From positions 97,555 through 161,554 of the forward strand of contig CAMCWV010000001.1 of assembly GCA_945882915.1 (NCBI GenBank): a stretch of 64,000 nt of DNA, read 5' to 3'. Positions 9,165 to 17,491 of this stretch are shown here, in pieces. The notes below the pieces were generated by a model. The model did no database searches. It saw nothing but the letters and a program-made list of their open reading frames with translations, and was not told the origin of the DNA. This DNA comes from Waddlia chondrophila WSU 86-1044 (GTDB lineage Bacteria; Chlamydiota; Chlamydiia; Chlamydiales; CAMCWV01). The stretch's first letter is position 1; the number at the start of each line of letters is the position of its first letter. A program made the translations under genes and the position numbers.

Positions 9165-9827
9165 CTATTTTTCAATAAGCCCCATTTTCGTATAGACCGC
9201 TCCTGTTAGTATTTTGCGGATAACCTCCTTCCTGTCTCCTTCTGTAAGCTGGCGGAGATTGACATCAGGCATATCTGCAAGGGTCTTATTAATCCCATTC
9301 ACAACCGATGTAACGATAGCCTTCACGACTCTCACTTCCTTGTCACTAAATTGAGGATCAGCTTGCTTCATGTCCTCAATAATACTATCAGCAAACTTAC
9401 TGACCTCTACAGGCAGTGGACCTCCATTAGGAGTCATATCTGCAAGGATACCAAAAGAGACCCCTAGATGCGACTCCATCTTTTTAATGAGCGCATCTGC
9501 TTCAATTAGCTTACTCATTCTTAAGACAACAGCTTCTCGGAGATCTTTTGGCTCATGCCCTGATCCAAGCTGCTTAACAATGAAAGTTGCCATAGCAGTA
9601 CTTGTCGCATCTCGATCAAGTAGCTCAAGGCCTTTTAAAGATCTTATCCCCTCTAGCACCTGAAATTTTACCCCTGCGAATGCCACGCTGACACCCGAAC
9701 CTGGAACATCTTTACTCACTGGACCAGGGCTAACAGATCTTCCAAGCCATGCTTTTTTTTGTATTCTATTAGCGATATCTGCAATTGCGTTACTTAACTC
9801 TTTAGTTCCGCTGGGTTCTATTGTCAT
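9165..9827 (-). CDS. helical hypothetical protein, no recognised family
   Basis: Encodes 220 residues beginning MTIEPSGTKELSNAI. It looks entirely alpha-helical and cytosolic, without a classical signal peptide, membrane segment or cysteine motif. The composition (ten to twenty residue amphipathic stretches, Lys/Glu/Asp rich, a PGSGVSVAF break near residue 43) would suit a type III secreted or structural protein, but nothing specific shows this. It lies between rodA and birA, a position I do not recall a conserved gene occupying in Chlamydia, and is flanked by an AT-rich 120-base divergent spacer. Expression and origin unknown. Confidence 0.55.
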   Translation of the reverse strand: MTIEPSGTKELSNAIADIANRIQKKAWLGRSVSPGPVSKDVPGSGVSVAFAGVKFQVLEGIRSLKGLELLDRDATSTAMATFIVKQLGSGHEPKDLREAVVLRMSKLIEADALIKKMESHLGVSFGILADMTPNGGPLPVEVSKFADSIIEDMKQADPQFSDKEVRVVKAIVTSVVNGINKTLADMPDVNLRQLTEGDRKEVIRKILTGAVYTKMGLIEK

Positions 9828-9993
9828 AAAAAATCCTCATTATCAATATAATAACCACATGTAATGCACTACCAGATAAAATTAATTTTACCCCCCCATT
9901 TCTTGATTTGTCAACTATTTATTTAAAATTAGATGGCTAGCGAAATTTATGCGCCGATCCTTTATCATTCAGAAAACAAACAGAGTGGCACAT

Positions 9994-10545
9994 ATGCAAC
10001 CCGTTCATATTCATCTGGATAGCATCGACTCGACTAATAATTGGGTGAGAAATCACATCAAAGAACTCGACCCCCAGAAGCTCACACTTGTGACCGCAGG
10101 AGAGCAAACAGCAGGGAAAGGACGGGGATCTAGGCGCTGGATAAGCCCTCCAGGAGAAAACATCTATGCGACATTTTTCTTTGGAATTCCCAACAACACT
10201 ATATTTCTTGTTGAACTGACCCACCTGCTCATCAATGCCGCAAAACAGACACTGCAAGAACGGGGCTTTGATGCCGTGATGAAGTGGCCAAACGACCTAC
10301 TTCTTTACAAAAAGAAGATCTGCGGCGTGCTGGCCGAGACAATTCATCTCGATGAAGGGAAAATGGGAATAATTATTGGGATTGGGTTAAATATTAATAT
10401 GCCAGCCGAGCGGCTTGCAGAGATTGACCAACCGGCGACTTCTCTTTTTGCAGAAAGCGGCACCCTTTGGAGCGTTCAGGAGCTTACCGCAGCCCTTCAG
10501 CACCACTTCGCCGCAGAATTGGCTAAGTTAAAGTGGACTTTATAG
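9994..10545 (+). CDS. birA: biotin--protein ligase (BirA), catalytic domain only
   Basis: Encodes 183 residues from MQPVHIHLDSIDSTN; an upstream in-frame ATG at 9949 would add a basic stretch (MRRSFIIQKTNRVAH) and cannot be excluded. The biotinyl-AMP binding loop appears as GRGSRRWISPPGENIY, followed by MKWPNDLLLYKKKICGVL and IGIGLNINMP. It activates biotin with ATP and attaches it to the lysine of biotin carboxyl carrier protein. The N-terminal DNA-binding domain of repressor-type BirA is absent, so this is a monofunctional ligase. It converges on the nifU-like gene. Confidence 0.9.
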   Translation: MQPVHIHLDSIDSTNNWVRNHIKELDPQKLTLVTAGEQTAGKGRGSRRWISPPGENIYATFFFGIPNNTIFLVELTHLLINAAKQTLQERGFDAVMKWPNDLLLYKKKICGVLAETIHLDEGKMGIIIGIGLNINMPAERLAEIDQPATSLFAESGTLWSVQELTAALQHHFAAELAKLKWTL

Positions 10546-10658
10546 TCGGCCCTTTCAACCTTGAAGTGTACAAAAAAACGGCTTAGGAATAATTAGAAAT
10601 CTCTAATGTGCCCACAAGTCGCCTTTTCAACTTCGAAGTGCGACAAAAGAGGATTTCT

Positions 10659-11447
10659 TTAACCAGGGGAGTCTGCGAAAAAATCGGGGACGACTTGAAT
10701 TTCGGGATGGACCCGCGCCTGAACAACCTGTTGAATGTGTGCTAGCGTCGCGCCTGCAGAAGAGGGACACGAAGTGCAGCTCCCTTTATAAGAAATCATA
10801 AGCTCTCTGTTATTAATCAGGTTCAACACCTCGATACCGCCCGCATCAAGCGCAATAAAGGGGCGCACTTCAGCATCCAGTACCTGCTCAATGACCGCGA
10901 GTTTCTTTTCAAGAGACATCTCATCAAAGCCCGGATAGCCGCCTGGGAGCTTTTCGCCAACAGCACCAGGAATTGGGCTAACGTAGTTTGTCGCAAACGG
11001 AATATCGCGGCACTTTTCTACGGCATGCTCAACAGCCGTTAAAACAAAGGTAAGATGTCCCCAGCTCTCTTTAGGAAAGGCAGGGGTGTCTACTTTATCG
11101 CGAAGGTGCCTGTCAACAAGCTCAGCTGTCACACGGCTCGCCTGATCATAATTCCTCCCAACAGTAAGCTCACAGGCAGCTTCTGTTGCTCCAATCAATG
11201 CAGAATGACCAAATACCTGAAACTTAGCATCGACAATCACCCCGTCATTGGGATCAACAAACCAATAAAGCCGGACAGCGCTCCCCTCTTCGACAGTGCC
11301 TTCCTCTCCGATCACAAGGCGCATACGACGCTCTTTTGCAGACTCATCAGAAAAAAAACCGACGCAATTAGGGGTTTCGATTTTAGCCACCAGCTTCTTG
11401 CTGTAATGGCTCCATGGGGAATAAGGGACTAATTCAGCACGGCTCAT
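10659..11447 (-). CDS. NifU-like protein with degenerate IscU domain and intact C-terminal CxxC
   Basis: Encodes 262 residues. Residues 10-150 align by eye with IscU (YSKKLV...VGFF; VDAKFQVFGHSALIGATEA), and residues 175-255 with the NifU C-terminal domain, whose cluster motif CTSCPSS (Cys224, Cys227) is present. All three scaffold cysteines of IscU seem to be lost: the Cys37 position is Glu54 (and Asp39 is Ser56), Cys63 is His81, and the Cys106 region (HLTFVLTAV) has no Cys. The intact C-terminal domain could still carry a [4Fe-4S] cluster, as Nfu proteins do. It overlaps the nifS-like gene by four bases (ATGA). I therefore call it NifU-like, not an IscU-type scaffold. Confidence 0.8.
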   Translation of the reverse strand: MSRAELVPYSPWSHYSKKLVAKIETPNCVGFFSDESAKERRMRLVIGEEGTVEEGSAVRLYWFVDPNDGVIVDAKFQVFGHSALIGATEAACELTVGRNYDQASRVTAELVDRHLRDKVDTPAFPKESWGHLTFVLTAVEHAVEKCRDIPFATNYVSPIPGAVGEKLPGGYPGFDEMSLEKKLAVIEQVLDAEVRPFIALDAGGIEVLNLINNRELMISYKGSCTSCPSSAGATLAHIQQVVQARVHPEIQVVPDFFADSPG

Positions 11448-12622
11448 TTTGCACCATTAATAAAGGGTTGAAACGCTACCGAGAGCTTCTGCAAGCGCTT
11501 TACTGTTGCAGATATCTTTTCAACTGCATCATCTATTTCTTCTTCGGTTATGAGGCGCGAGAAGCTAAAACAGAGTGCTGTCTGGCCAAGCGCAGCGGGA
11601 ACTGCACAGGAGCCCAAAATAAGAGCAATCTGCTGAAACTGTCCACCACCAAAGCTGGCAAAGACTCCCTGAGAGCTCAAAGCATGCAAAAGTGCTTCGT
11701 TAGACACCCCTGGAAAGGCTATTGCCGTACAACTCGTCACCCTTTCAACGTCGTGAAAAAACACAACCGCCTCGGGAATGTTCTCACAAAGCCCTTTCTC
11801 GAACTTACTTCTTAGCCGCGCGACTTCTGTGCACATCAAGTCGATATTATCGACAAGCTCGTCAGCTGCGGCTGCTAAACCAATCATCCCTGCAACATTA
11901 AAAGAGCCCCCTCGCTGCCCGCCCTGCTCACCGCCCCCTACAATTAACGGGGTAAGTTTAAGCCCCTGACGGATGTAGAGGGCGCCAGTTCCCTTTGGGC
12001 CATGAAGATGGTCACCATTGAATGACATGAAATCAACTTTCAAGTCAGGTAGCTTAAAAAAAAGCCTTCCTAAAGCATGGGTAGCCTCGACGTGAAAAAG
12101 GATCCCTTTTTTTCGGCAAAGCGCCCCAATTTCATCAATCGGGTTAATCACTCCTGTAAGGGCATTGACCCAAGAGAGGGAGACAAGCGCTGTTCGCGGA
12201 GTGATTGCTTTTTCGATAGCTTCTGCAGAAATAATCCCTTTTTTATTTGGCTCAACCATTGCCAAAGAGCATCCAAGAGATTCTAACCTCTTCATGGACA
12301 TGATCACAGGGGCTTCGTCAAGTGAAGAGGTGATGAAATGGTTCTTCCCCTCTTCGCGGGCGACATCAAAATAAACCGCATTGACGACATGGTTGACAGC
12401 TTCAGCGCCTGAAGAGGTTACGAGGATGGTATCATCCTCTTTTGCCCCAAAAAGACGGTATAATGATTGAAGGGCCTTGTCTAGCTCGCCAGACACATCT
12501 TGTCCCCAGGCGTGCGGAGCGGCTGGACTTCCCCATCTTTCGCTTAGAAAAGGGAGCATCTTCTGCAAAGCTTTCTCTGCAAGTGGCGTCGTTGTATGAC
12601 TGTCTAAATAAAGGCGTTTCAT
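11444..12622 (-). CDS. cysteine desulfurase-like protein lacking the catalytic residues
   Basis: Encodes 392 residues from MKRLYLDSHTTTP; a further upstream start at 12670 would run into gpmA. The fold of IscS/NifS is followed almost without gaps (LDSHTTTP, FHVEATHALGRL, VDFMSFNGD, GPKGTGALYIR, FSRLITEEEID). Yet, by eye alignment with E. coli IscS, the PLP lysine (K206) is His205, the PLP-ring Asp180 is Glu179, Gln183 is His182, catalytic His104 is Glu103, phosphate-binding Thr76 is replaced by Ala, and the Cys328 loop is replaced by FGGGQFQQ. It is thus probably not a working PLP desulfurase. It is coupled to the nifU-like gene downstream and follows gpmA by 17 bases, the order found in Chlamydia. 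Confidence 0.85.
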   Translation of the reverse strand: MKRLYLDSHTTTPLAEKALQKMLPFLSERWGSPAAPHAWGQDVSGELDKALQSLYRLFGAKEDDTILVTSSGAEAVNHVVNAVYFDVAREEGKNHFITSSLDEAPVIMSMKRLESLGCSLAMVEPNKKGIISAEAIEKAITPRTALVSLSWVNALTGVINPIDEIGALCRKKGILFHVEATHALGRLFFKLPDLKVDFMSFNGDHLHGPKGTGALYIRQGLKLTPLIVGGGEQGGQRGGSFNVAGMIGLAAAADELVDNIDLMCTEVARLRSKFEKGLCENIPEAVVFFHDVERVTSCTAIAFPGVSNEALLHALSSQGVFASFGGGQFQQIALILGSCAVPAALGQTALCFSFSRLITEEEIDDAVEKISATVKRLQKLSVAFQPFINGAK

Positions 12623-12639
12623 TAAAAATTTTGTTGAAT

Positions 12640-13359
12640 TTAGTTTACGTAAGACGTTTTGCGGAGACACGTAGTGCCATTATATTCGTAAATGATCGGA
12701 ACTCCAGTTCCAATTTCAAGCTTTACAACCTGCTCTTTTGACAGTTCTTCTAAATACATCGCAATTGCGCGAAGCGAATTCCCATGGGCTGAAATAAAAA
12801 CATTTTTACCGTTTTTAAGATGAGGAAAAATCATATCTTTAAAATAAGGAATGGCCCTTCCTGCTGTCATCTCCAAACTTTCTCCCTGAGGAGGAGGAAC
12901 CTCATAACTACGGCGCCAGATCTGCACCTGCTCTTCGCCAAATTTTTTCTTTGTTTCGGCTTTATTGAGCCCTTGAAGCTCGCCGTACATTCGCTCGTTT
13001 AACTCCCAAGCCGAGAAGACAGGGATCGTCGCGAGCTGAGCCTCAGGAGAATAAATCTTTGCCCAGTCCTTAAATTTCGGATCTTCTTTAGAGTCTTGCG
13101 AAGACACAAAAACAGGAGTCTTTGCTGAAGAGTGCCCTACCATTGCAAGCATTGCGGTCATTTTGGCGCGAATAAGTGCAGAAACGAAGATGATATCAAT
13201 AGGAAGATCCGCAATCTTCTTCCCTCCATCTAGCGCCTCCTGAACCCCCTTTTCGGAAAGAGGAACATCCACCCAACCGGTAAAAAGGTTAGCCTTATTC
13301 CACACGGACTCGCCGTGACGCATCATGATCAACTTAGCCAACTTAGCCAACTTAGCCAT
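12640..13359 (-). CDS. gpmA: 2,3-bisphosphoglycerate-dependent phosphoglycerate mutase
   Basis: Encodes 239 residues. The active-site RHGESVWNKANLFTGWVD carries the phosphohistidine, and the second His is in VFISAHGNSLRAI. It interconverts 3- and 2-phosphoglycerate in glycolysis. The N-terminus, MAKLAKLAKLIMMRHG, contains three tandem copies of a 9-base unit (GCTAAGTTG); related GpmA proteins begin only a few residues before RHG, so the repeat is a recent expansion and the first Met before RHG is an alternative start. Upstream of the nifS-like gene on the same strand. Confidence 0.94.
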   Translation of the reverse strand: MAKLAKLAKLIMMRHGESVWNKANLFTGWVDVPLSEKGVQEALDGGKKIADLPIDIIFVSALIRAKMTAMLAMVGHSSAKTPVFVSSQDSKEDPKFKDWAKIYSPEAQLATIPVFSAWELNERMYGELQGLNKAETKKKFGEEQVQIWRRSYEVPPPQGESLEMTAGRAIPYFKDMIFPHLKNGKNVFISAHGNSLRAIAMYLEELSKEQVVKLEIGTGVPIIYEYNGTTCLRKTSYVN

Positions 13360-13472
13360 GTATTATTACCATCCCATTTCTAAAGAGGTCAACATTATCA
13401 AAGGCGTTGTATTTATTCACCAACACCTATAAAATAATTAATCTTTTTCAATTATTTTTCTTTGAGATCACC

Positions 13473-14774
13473 ATGAATCACCGATTAGATAAAGCCCCAG
13501 GTAAAGACTCTTTTAGTAAACCCTTCGGCTCAAAACCTTCCAATTCGCTCAGTAGAGGCTCCTCAAGAGACTCCTCAAAAGAAGGTCAACCACGTAAGTT
13601 AGGTCAAAGGCCCAGACCCGGCAAAGAGTCAGACGAACGCTCATCTTTTGGACAAAAATCACGCTTTGACAAAAGCAGTCCAAACAAAAACAAAACTATC
13701 AGACCTCCAGCTTCAAGATCAGACTCTGAGCACTCAACCTTCGCCCCAAGAAGTAGATCTGCTTCTGGAAAGCCTGGATTTGCCAAACCTTTTGCCAAAC
13801 CTTTTGCCAAATCTAGCATCAACAAATCTCACAGCTCTCGCTCCTCAGCAGGCTTTGCCTCTGAGCGTGTAAAATTAAGTCCTTCAAAAGCGGGTCTTTC
13901 AAAACCAGGCTTTCCAAAAGCAAGTCCTCCAAAAATAGGTTATGGAAGAACCCCTCAAGAAACACCAATTGCTGCAGGCTTTGCCTCTAAACGGACAACT
14001 TATACTCCGAATAAGCGCTCAAAAAATGCGCCAGAAAAGCTCCAGAAAAAACTAGCTGCCGCCGCAACAACAGACGACAAAACGCAGCGCCTTAGCAAAG
14101 TAATGGCAGCCGGAGGCGTCGCCTCTAGACGCACATGTGAAGAGATCATCTTTGCTGGCCGAGTAAAAGTAAACAGCAAGATTGTCCTTATTCCACAAAC
14201 TCCTGTGAGTAACTCCGACACCATTTACGTCGATGACCATCCTTTGAAAGGGCAGCAAGAGAAAGTTTACTACATTCTCAATAAACCCGATGGCTTTATC
14301 TGCTCTGCAGCCGGAAAAAGGACCTCTAAACTTGTTCTAAACATCTTTGCCGAGGTTGGGAAGCGACTGTTTACTGTTGGTAGGCTCGATAGAGATACAA
14401 CAGGACTGTTGATTGTCACAAATGATGGCCACTTCGCTAACCGAGTGATCCACCCCTCTTCAAATATCGCCAAAGAATACCTCGTCAAGACCTCTCAGGA
14501 AATCTCTCCTGAGCACTTGGCAATCCTCTCTAACGGAACATGGGTAGAAGACAGCTTCGTGAAGCCTCAAAGGGTCACCAAAGTCCGTAGAGGGACCTTC
14601 AAGATCATTATTATGGAAGGGAAAAAACGAGAGATCCGCAAACTTGCAGATGCCGCAGACCTAACTGTGGAATCGCTCTCTAGAATACGCATCGGTGCCC
14701 TCCAGCTCGGAACCCTTCCGCTTGGTGCCTTCCGCCCACTTACCGAACGCGAAAAAGAACTCATCTTCGAATAA
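13473..14774 (+). CDS. rluB: RsuA/RluB-family pseudouridine synthase with long basic N-terminal tail
   Basis: Encodes 433 residues from MNHRLDKAPGK. Residues 1-200 are low complexity, rich in Ser, Lys, Pro and Arg, with a 12-base tandem repeat giving AKPFAKPFAK, and are presumably disordered and RNA binding. An S4 domain (RLSKVMAAGGVASRRTCEEI) follows, then the catalytic domain with GRLDRDTTGLLIVTNDG, whose Asp is the nucleophile, and the KKREIRKL segment. The family isomerises one uridine in 23S or 16S rRNA; I prefer RluB because this locus in Chlamydia carries that annotation, but RluE/RluF/RsuA are not excluded. The tail is far longer than in ordinary RluB. Confidence 0.85.
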   Translation: MNHRLDKAPGKDSFSKPFGSKPSNSLSRGSSRDSSKEGQPRKLGQRPRPGKESDERSSFGQKSRFDKSSPNKNKTIRPPASRSDSEHSTFAPRSRSASGKPGFAKPFAKPFAKSSINKSHSSRSSAGFASERVKLSPSKAGLSKPGFPKASPPKIGYGRTPQETPIAAGFASKRTTYTPNKRSKNAPEKLQKKLAAAATTDDKTQRLSKVMAAGGVASRRTCEEIIFAGRVKVNSKIVLIPQTPVSNSDTIYVDDHPLKGQQEKVYYILNKPDGFICSAAGKRTSKLVLNIFAEVGKRLFTVGRLDRDTTGLLIVTNDGHFANRVIHPSSNIAKEYLVKTSQEISPEHLAILSNGTWVEDSFVKPQRVTKVRRGTFKIIIMEGKKREIRKLADAADLTVESLSRIRIGALQLGTLPLGAFRPLTEREKELIFE

Positions 14775-14798
14775 CCCCCTTTTGAGACAGCCCGACTA

Positions 14799-14870
14799 TA
14801 TACTGCTCGTAGCTGAAAATGGGAACTTGGACGGCGCCAAAGCCCCGTTTTCAGCTAAGCGGAGTAGATA
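14799..14870. repeat. TATACTCC palindromic element, short form
   Basis: About 72 bases; ends TATACTGCTCGTAGCTGAAA and TTTCAGCTAAGCGGAGTAGATA around a GGACGGCGCCAAAGCC core. Lies 24 bases after the rluB stop. Confidence 0.85.
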
Positions 14871-15075
14871 GTGAGTAACTTTGGTCGTCTCCCTTCCGGA
14901 GGGGGCCTTGCTCGGGTCAGAGCGGAAGCTCTGGCCCGAAAAATAAAAGCACTTACAATACAAACTTCAGAGCCCTATCAACTCCATAAAAAGGAATTGC
15001 AAAGGGGCCACAGCCCCTTTGCTGGAGTCCAGAGGCAAAGCCTCTGGCAAGCTAGCTGCTGCGCAAATAATACTT
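14871..15075. other. cluster of three perfect or near-perfect hairpins between convergent genes
   Basis: CGGGTCAGAGC / GCTCTGGCCCG (14913-14938), AAAGGGGC / GCCCCTTT (15001-15020) and CCAGAGGC / GCCTCTGG (15029-15047) occupy the space between rluB (+) and dppF (-). They may act in transcript ends, but none has a clear U tract. Confidence 0.5.
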
Positions 15076-16056
15076 CTACAAAATGCAGAAGTATTCGTGG
15101 GCGGGGGCGCCGTTTGCTCCTTTTTTGACAATTTTGTGGGGGATGTCTGAGGCGCATTCGGGCCTTGCATGGGGGCATCTGCCGCGAAAGGGGCAGCCGC
15201 TTGGGGGGTTGATGTTGGAGGGAATTTCGCCTTGCAGGGCTTTTCTCTTCTTGCTATCGCGGGGGTGATCGGCAGGGACAGCGGCAAGGAGAGCTTGTGT
15301 GTAGGGGTGTTTTGGATTAGTGAAGAGGTCGGCAACGGAGGCCACTTCCATTACTTTGCCGAGATAGAGAACGACAACGCGGTCACTTACGTGACGAATC
15401 ACTGACAGGTCGTGAGAGATAAACATGTAGCTGAGGTGGAGCTTATCTTTAAGGCTGTGGAGGAGGTTCAAGATCTGAGCTTGAACGGAGACATCAAGAG
15501 CAGAGACAGCCTCATCACAAATGATCAAAGAGGGGTTTAAGGCAATCGCCCTGCCGATGCAAATGCGCTGCTGCTGCCCTCCAGAAAATTCGTGTGGGTA
15601 CTTATTAATAGCGTCGGCAGAAAGTCCAACGCTTTCTAGAACCTCGACAACACGCTCATCCCTTTCATGCCTGTTTTTTACTAGCTCGTGGTAGAGGAGC
15701 CCCTCGCCGATGCTGTCTCCAATTGTCTTACGTGGATTCAAAGAGGCGAATGGATCTTGAAAAACCATTTGAATTTCTTTTCGAATCTCACGGAGTGCTG
15801 TGTCAGAAAGATTTCTGAAGTCTTTTCCTTTATAAAAGATCTCTCCGGATGTTGGCTCTATTAAGCGAATAGCCGTGCGGGCGACTGTGCTTTTACCGCA
15901 GCCAGACTCGCCTACCATGCCTAGCACTTCCCCCTCATGGAGGGTAAAGCTAACACCGTCAACTGCCTTAACACTGGCAACTTCGCGGCGAAGAACCCCA
16001 CCGAGAACTGGAAAATATTTCTTTAACTCACGGACTTCAAGCAGTGGCTGGGACAT
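15076..16056 (-). CDS. dppF: oligopeptide/dipeptide ABC transporter ATPase DppF
   Basis: Encodes 326 residues. Walker A GESGCGKST, Q-loop QDPFASLNP, signature FSGGQQQRICIGRAIA, Walker B LIICDEAVSALD and the H-loop His of ISHDLS are all present. The C-terminal peptide-transporter extension has the Cys motif GCPFRGRCPHARPEC. It energises import of peptides at the inner membrane with DppD; the permease and binding-protein genes are not in this window. It overlaps dppD by 20 bases. Same gene order as in Chlamydia (dppF, dppD, DUF47, PiT). Confidence 0.93.
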   Translation of the reverse strand: MSQPLLEVRELKKYFPVLGGVLRREVASVKAVDGVSFTLHEGEVLGMVGESGCGKSTVARTAIRLIEPTSGEIFYKGKDFRNLSDTALREIRKEIQMVFQDPFASLNPRKTIGDSIGEGLLYHELVKNRHERDERVVEVLESVGLSADAINKYPHEFSGGQQQRICIGRAIALNPSLIICDEAVSALDVSVQAQILNLLHSLKDKLHLSYMFISHDLSVIRHVSDRVVVLYLGKVMEVASVADLFTNPKHPYTQALLAAVPADHPRDSKKRKALQGEIPSNINPPSGCPFRGRCPHARPECASDIPHKIVKKGANGAPAHEYFCIL

Positions 16057-17056
16057 TAGAGGCCTTCTTTATAAATCCTGGTTCGTGGAGCCAACAAGCG
16101 GCAACGTGTTTCTTGTGCTTAATGGGGAAATTGGGGACAGGGCCATGCTTACATTTTTCCATGACGTGAGGGCAGCGGGTGTTAAAGGGGCACCCTTCTG
16201 GAAGGCGCGTGATGGGTGGAACCGTTCCTTTAATCGCCTGGAGCCCGCCATGCGGAGTATTTCTGTGGGGACGTGACAAGAAAAGCCCTTGGGTATAGGG
16301 GTGGGCCATATCATCAAAAATCGCCATCACCTCACCACACTCAACAGCTTTTGTGGCATACATCACCATTACCTCATTTGCCATTTCGGCAACGACACCC
16401 ATATTGTGAGTGATAAGGAGGACGGCCATGCCTCTTTCTTTCTGTAGCACCCGTATAAGATCGAGGACTTGCGCTTGTATGGTGACATCAAGAGCTGTTG
16501 TTGGCTCGTCAGCAACAAGAACGTCGGGCTCACACATCAGGGCCATTGCAATCATCACCCGCTGCTTCATGCCCCCAGAAAGTTGATGGGGATAATCAAC
16601 AAGACGGTCTCGCGGAGAGGCGATCCCCACCTCTTCAAGAGCGAGAATCACCCGCTCTACTGCTGCATCACCATAAAGGTCGAGGTGCAAGGAGGCGACC
16701 TCTGCGAGCTGATCGCCAATTGTGTAAACGGGATTTAGCGCCGTGCTTGGGTCTTGAAAGATCATGGCAATGCGAGAGCCTCTGATCTGACGCATGGCAG
16801 CTTCGCTAAGAGTAAGCAAATTTTGACCGCGGTAAAGTACTTTTCCTGTAGATGGAAGTGCTGTGGGCTCTGGGAGGATGCGCATTAAAGAAAGCGCTGT
16901 CATCGATTTCCCGCAGCCAGACTCCCCTACAAGAGCAAGGGTCTTTCCCTTTTTCAGGTCAAACGAGAGGTCATTCACAACATTCACCGCCTGCCCGCCT
17001 AGGAGAAGTTGGGTTGTGAGGTTCCTGACACTTAAAATTACATCATCTTTTGCCAT
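16037..17056 (-). CDS. dppD: oligopeptide/dipeptide ABC transporter ATPase DppD
   Basis: Encodes 339 residues from MAKDDVILSVRNL. A longer frame to 17179 would add about 41 residues translated from the palindromic repeat upstream (FSRGSFRASPNSRFQLRG), so that start is rejected; AAGG lies at 17066-17069. Motifs: Walker A GESGCGKSM, signature LSGGMKQRVMIAMAL, Walker B VLVADEPTTALD, C-terminal CPFNTRCPHVMEKC. Partner of DppF in peptide uptake. Confidence 0.93.
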   Translation of the reverse strand: MAKDDVILSVRNLTTQLLLGGQAVNVVNDLSFDLKKGKTLALVGESGCGKSMTALSLMRILPEPTALPSTGKVLYRGQNLLTLSEAAMRQIRGSRIAMIFQDPSTALNPVYTIGDQLAEVASLHLDLYGDAAVERVILALEEVGIASPRDRLVDYPHQLSGGMKQRVMIAMALMCEPDVLVADEPTTALDVTIQAQVLDLIRVLQKERGMAVLLITHNMGVVAEMANEVMVMYATKAVECGEVMAIFDDMAHPYTQGLFLSRPHRNTPHGGLQAIKGTVPPITRLPEGCPFNTRCPHVMEKCKHGPVPNFPIKHKKHVAACWLHEPGFIKKASNVPATA

Positions 17057-17081
17057 CAAAAAAAACCTTAAAAATTCACTA

Positions 17082-17245
17082 TACACTCCTCGTAGTTGAA
17101 AACGAGAATTTGGGCTAGCGCGAAAGCTCCCGCGGCTAAACGATCGTAAGTGCCTTAGTATTAGAAATACAAAGGGCACTTACGATCGTTCAGCCCCAGG
17201 GCTTTGGCGCCGTCCAAGTTCCCATTTTCAGCTACGAGGAGTATA
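17082..17245. repeat. TATACTCC palindromic element, long form
   Basis: About 164 bases. The outer ends pair (CTCCTCGTAGTTGAAAACG with CATTTTCAGCTACGAGGAG). The centre holds a second inverted repeat, AACGATCGTAAGTGCC ... GGCACTTACGATCGTT, with a TTAGTATTAGAAATACAAA loop. It lies 26 bases upstream of dppD. Confidence 0.9.
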
Positions 17246-17491
17246 TACCAGGGGTAAACCAAAAGCTAAAGTCTAGTTATCCGGCAAGAGTGGTGCTGGT
17301 GTCAACTGAGAAAACCAAAGGAGAAATATTATTTTTGCATCTTTATAGCACTCACGCCTCCCGATTTGAAAACATCTTCTAGGTTCAAGTTGGGCTCGGC
17401 GCTGGATTATGCTTGAGATTTTGGGGAGAACCTGGCAAAAAGGATAGTCAGTTTCGGTCCACACTCAACAATTTGTATTAGGATTGGTCCT
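17246..17491. other. gene-free spacer before the phosphate-transport genes
   Basis: 246 bases. The 63-codon minus-strand frame (17273-17464) has no recognisable domain and no good ribosome site; I see no RNA or repeat in it. Confidence 0.4.

Noticed and set aside
11055..11815. Plus-strand frames of 125 and 133 codons opposite nifU/nifS
   Set aside because: Shadow frames of well-supported genes; no ribosome sites or domains.
17057..17179. N-terminal extension of dppD (FSRGSFRASPNSRFQLRG)
   Set aside because: Translated from the palindromic element; the same peptide appears in front of the MORN-like gene and is not protein sequence.
17273..17464. Possible transposase remnant on the minus strand
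   Set aside because: No DDE or HTH motif and only 63 codons; composition is not distinctive.
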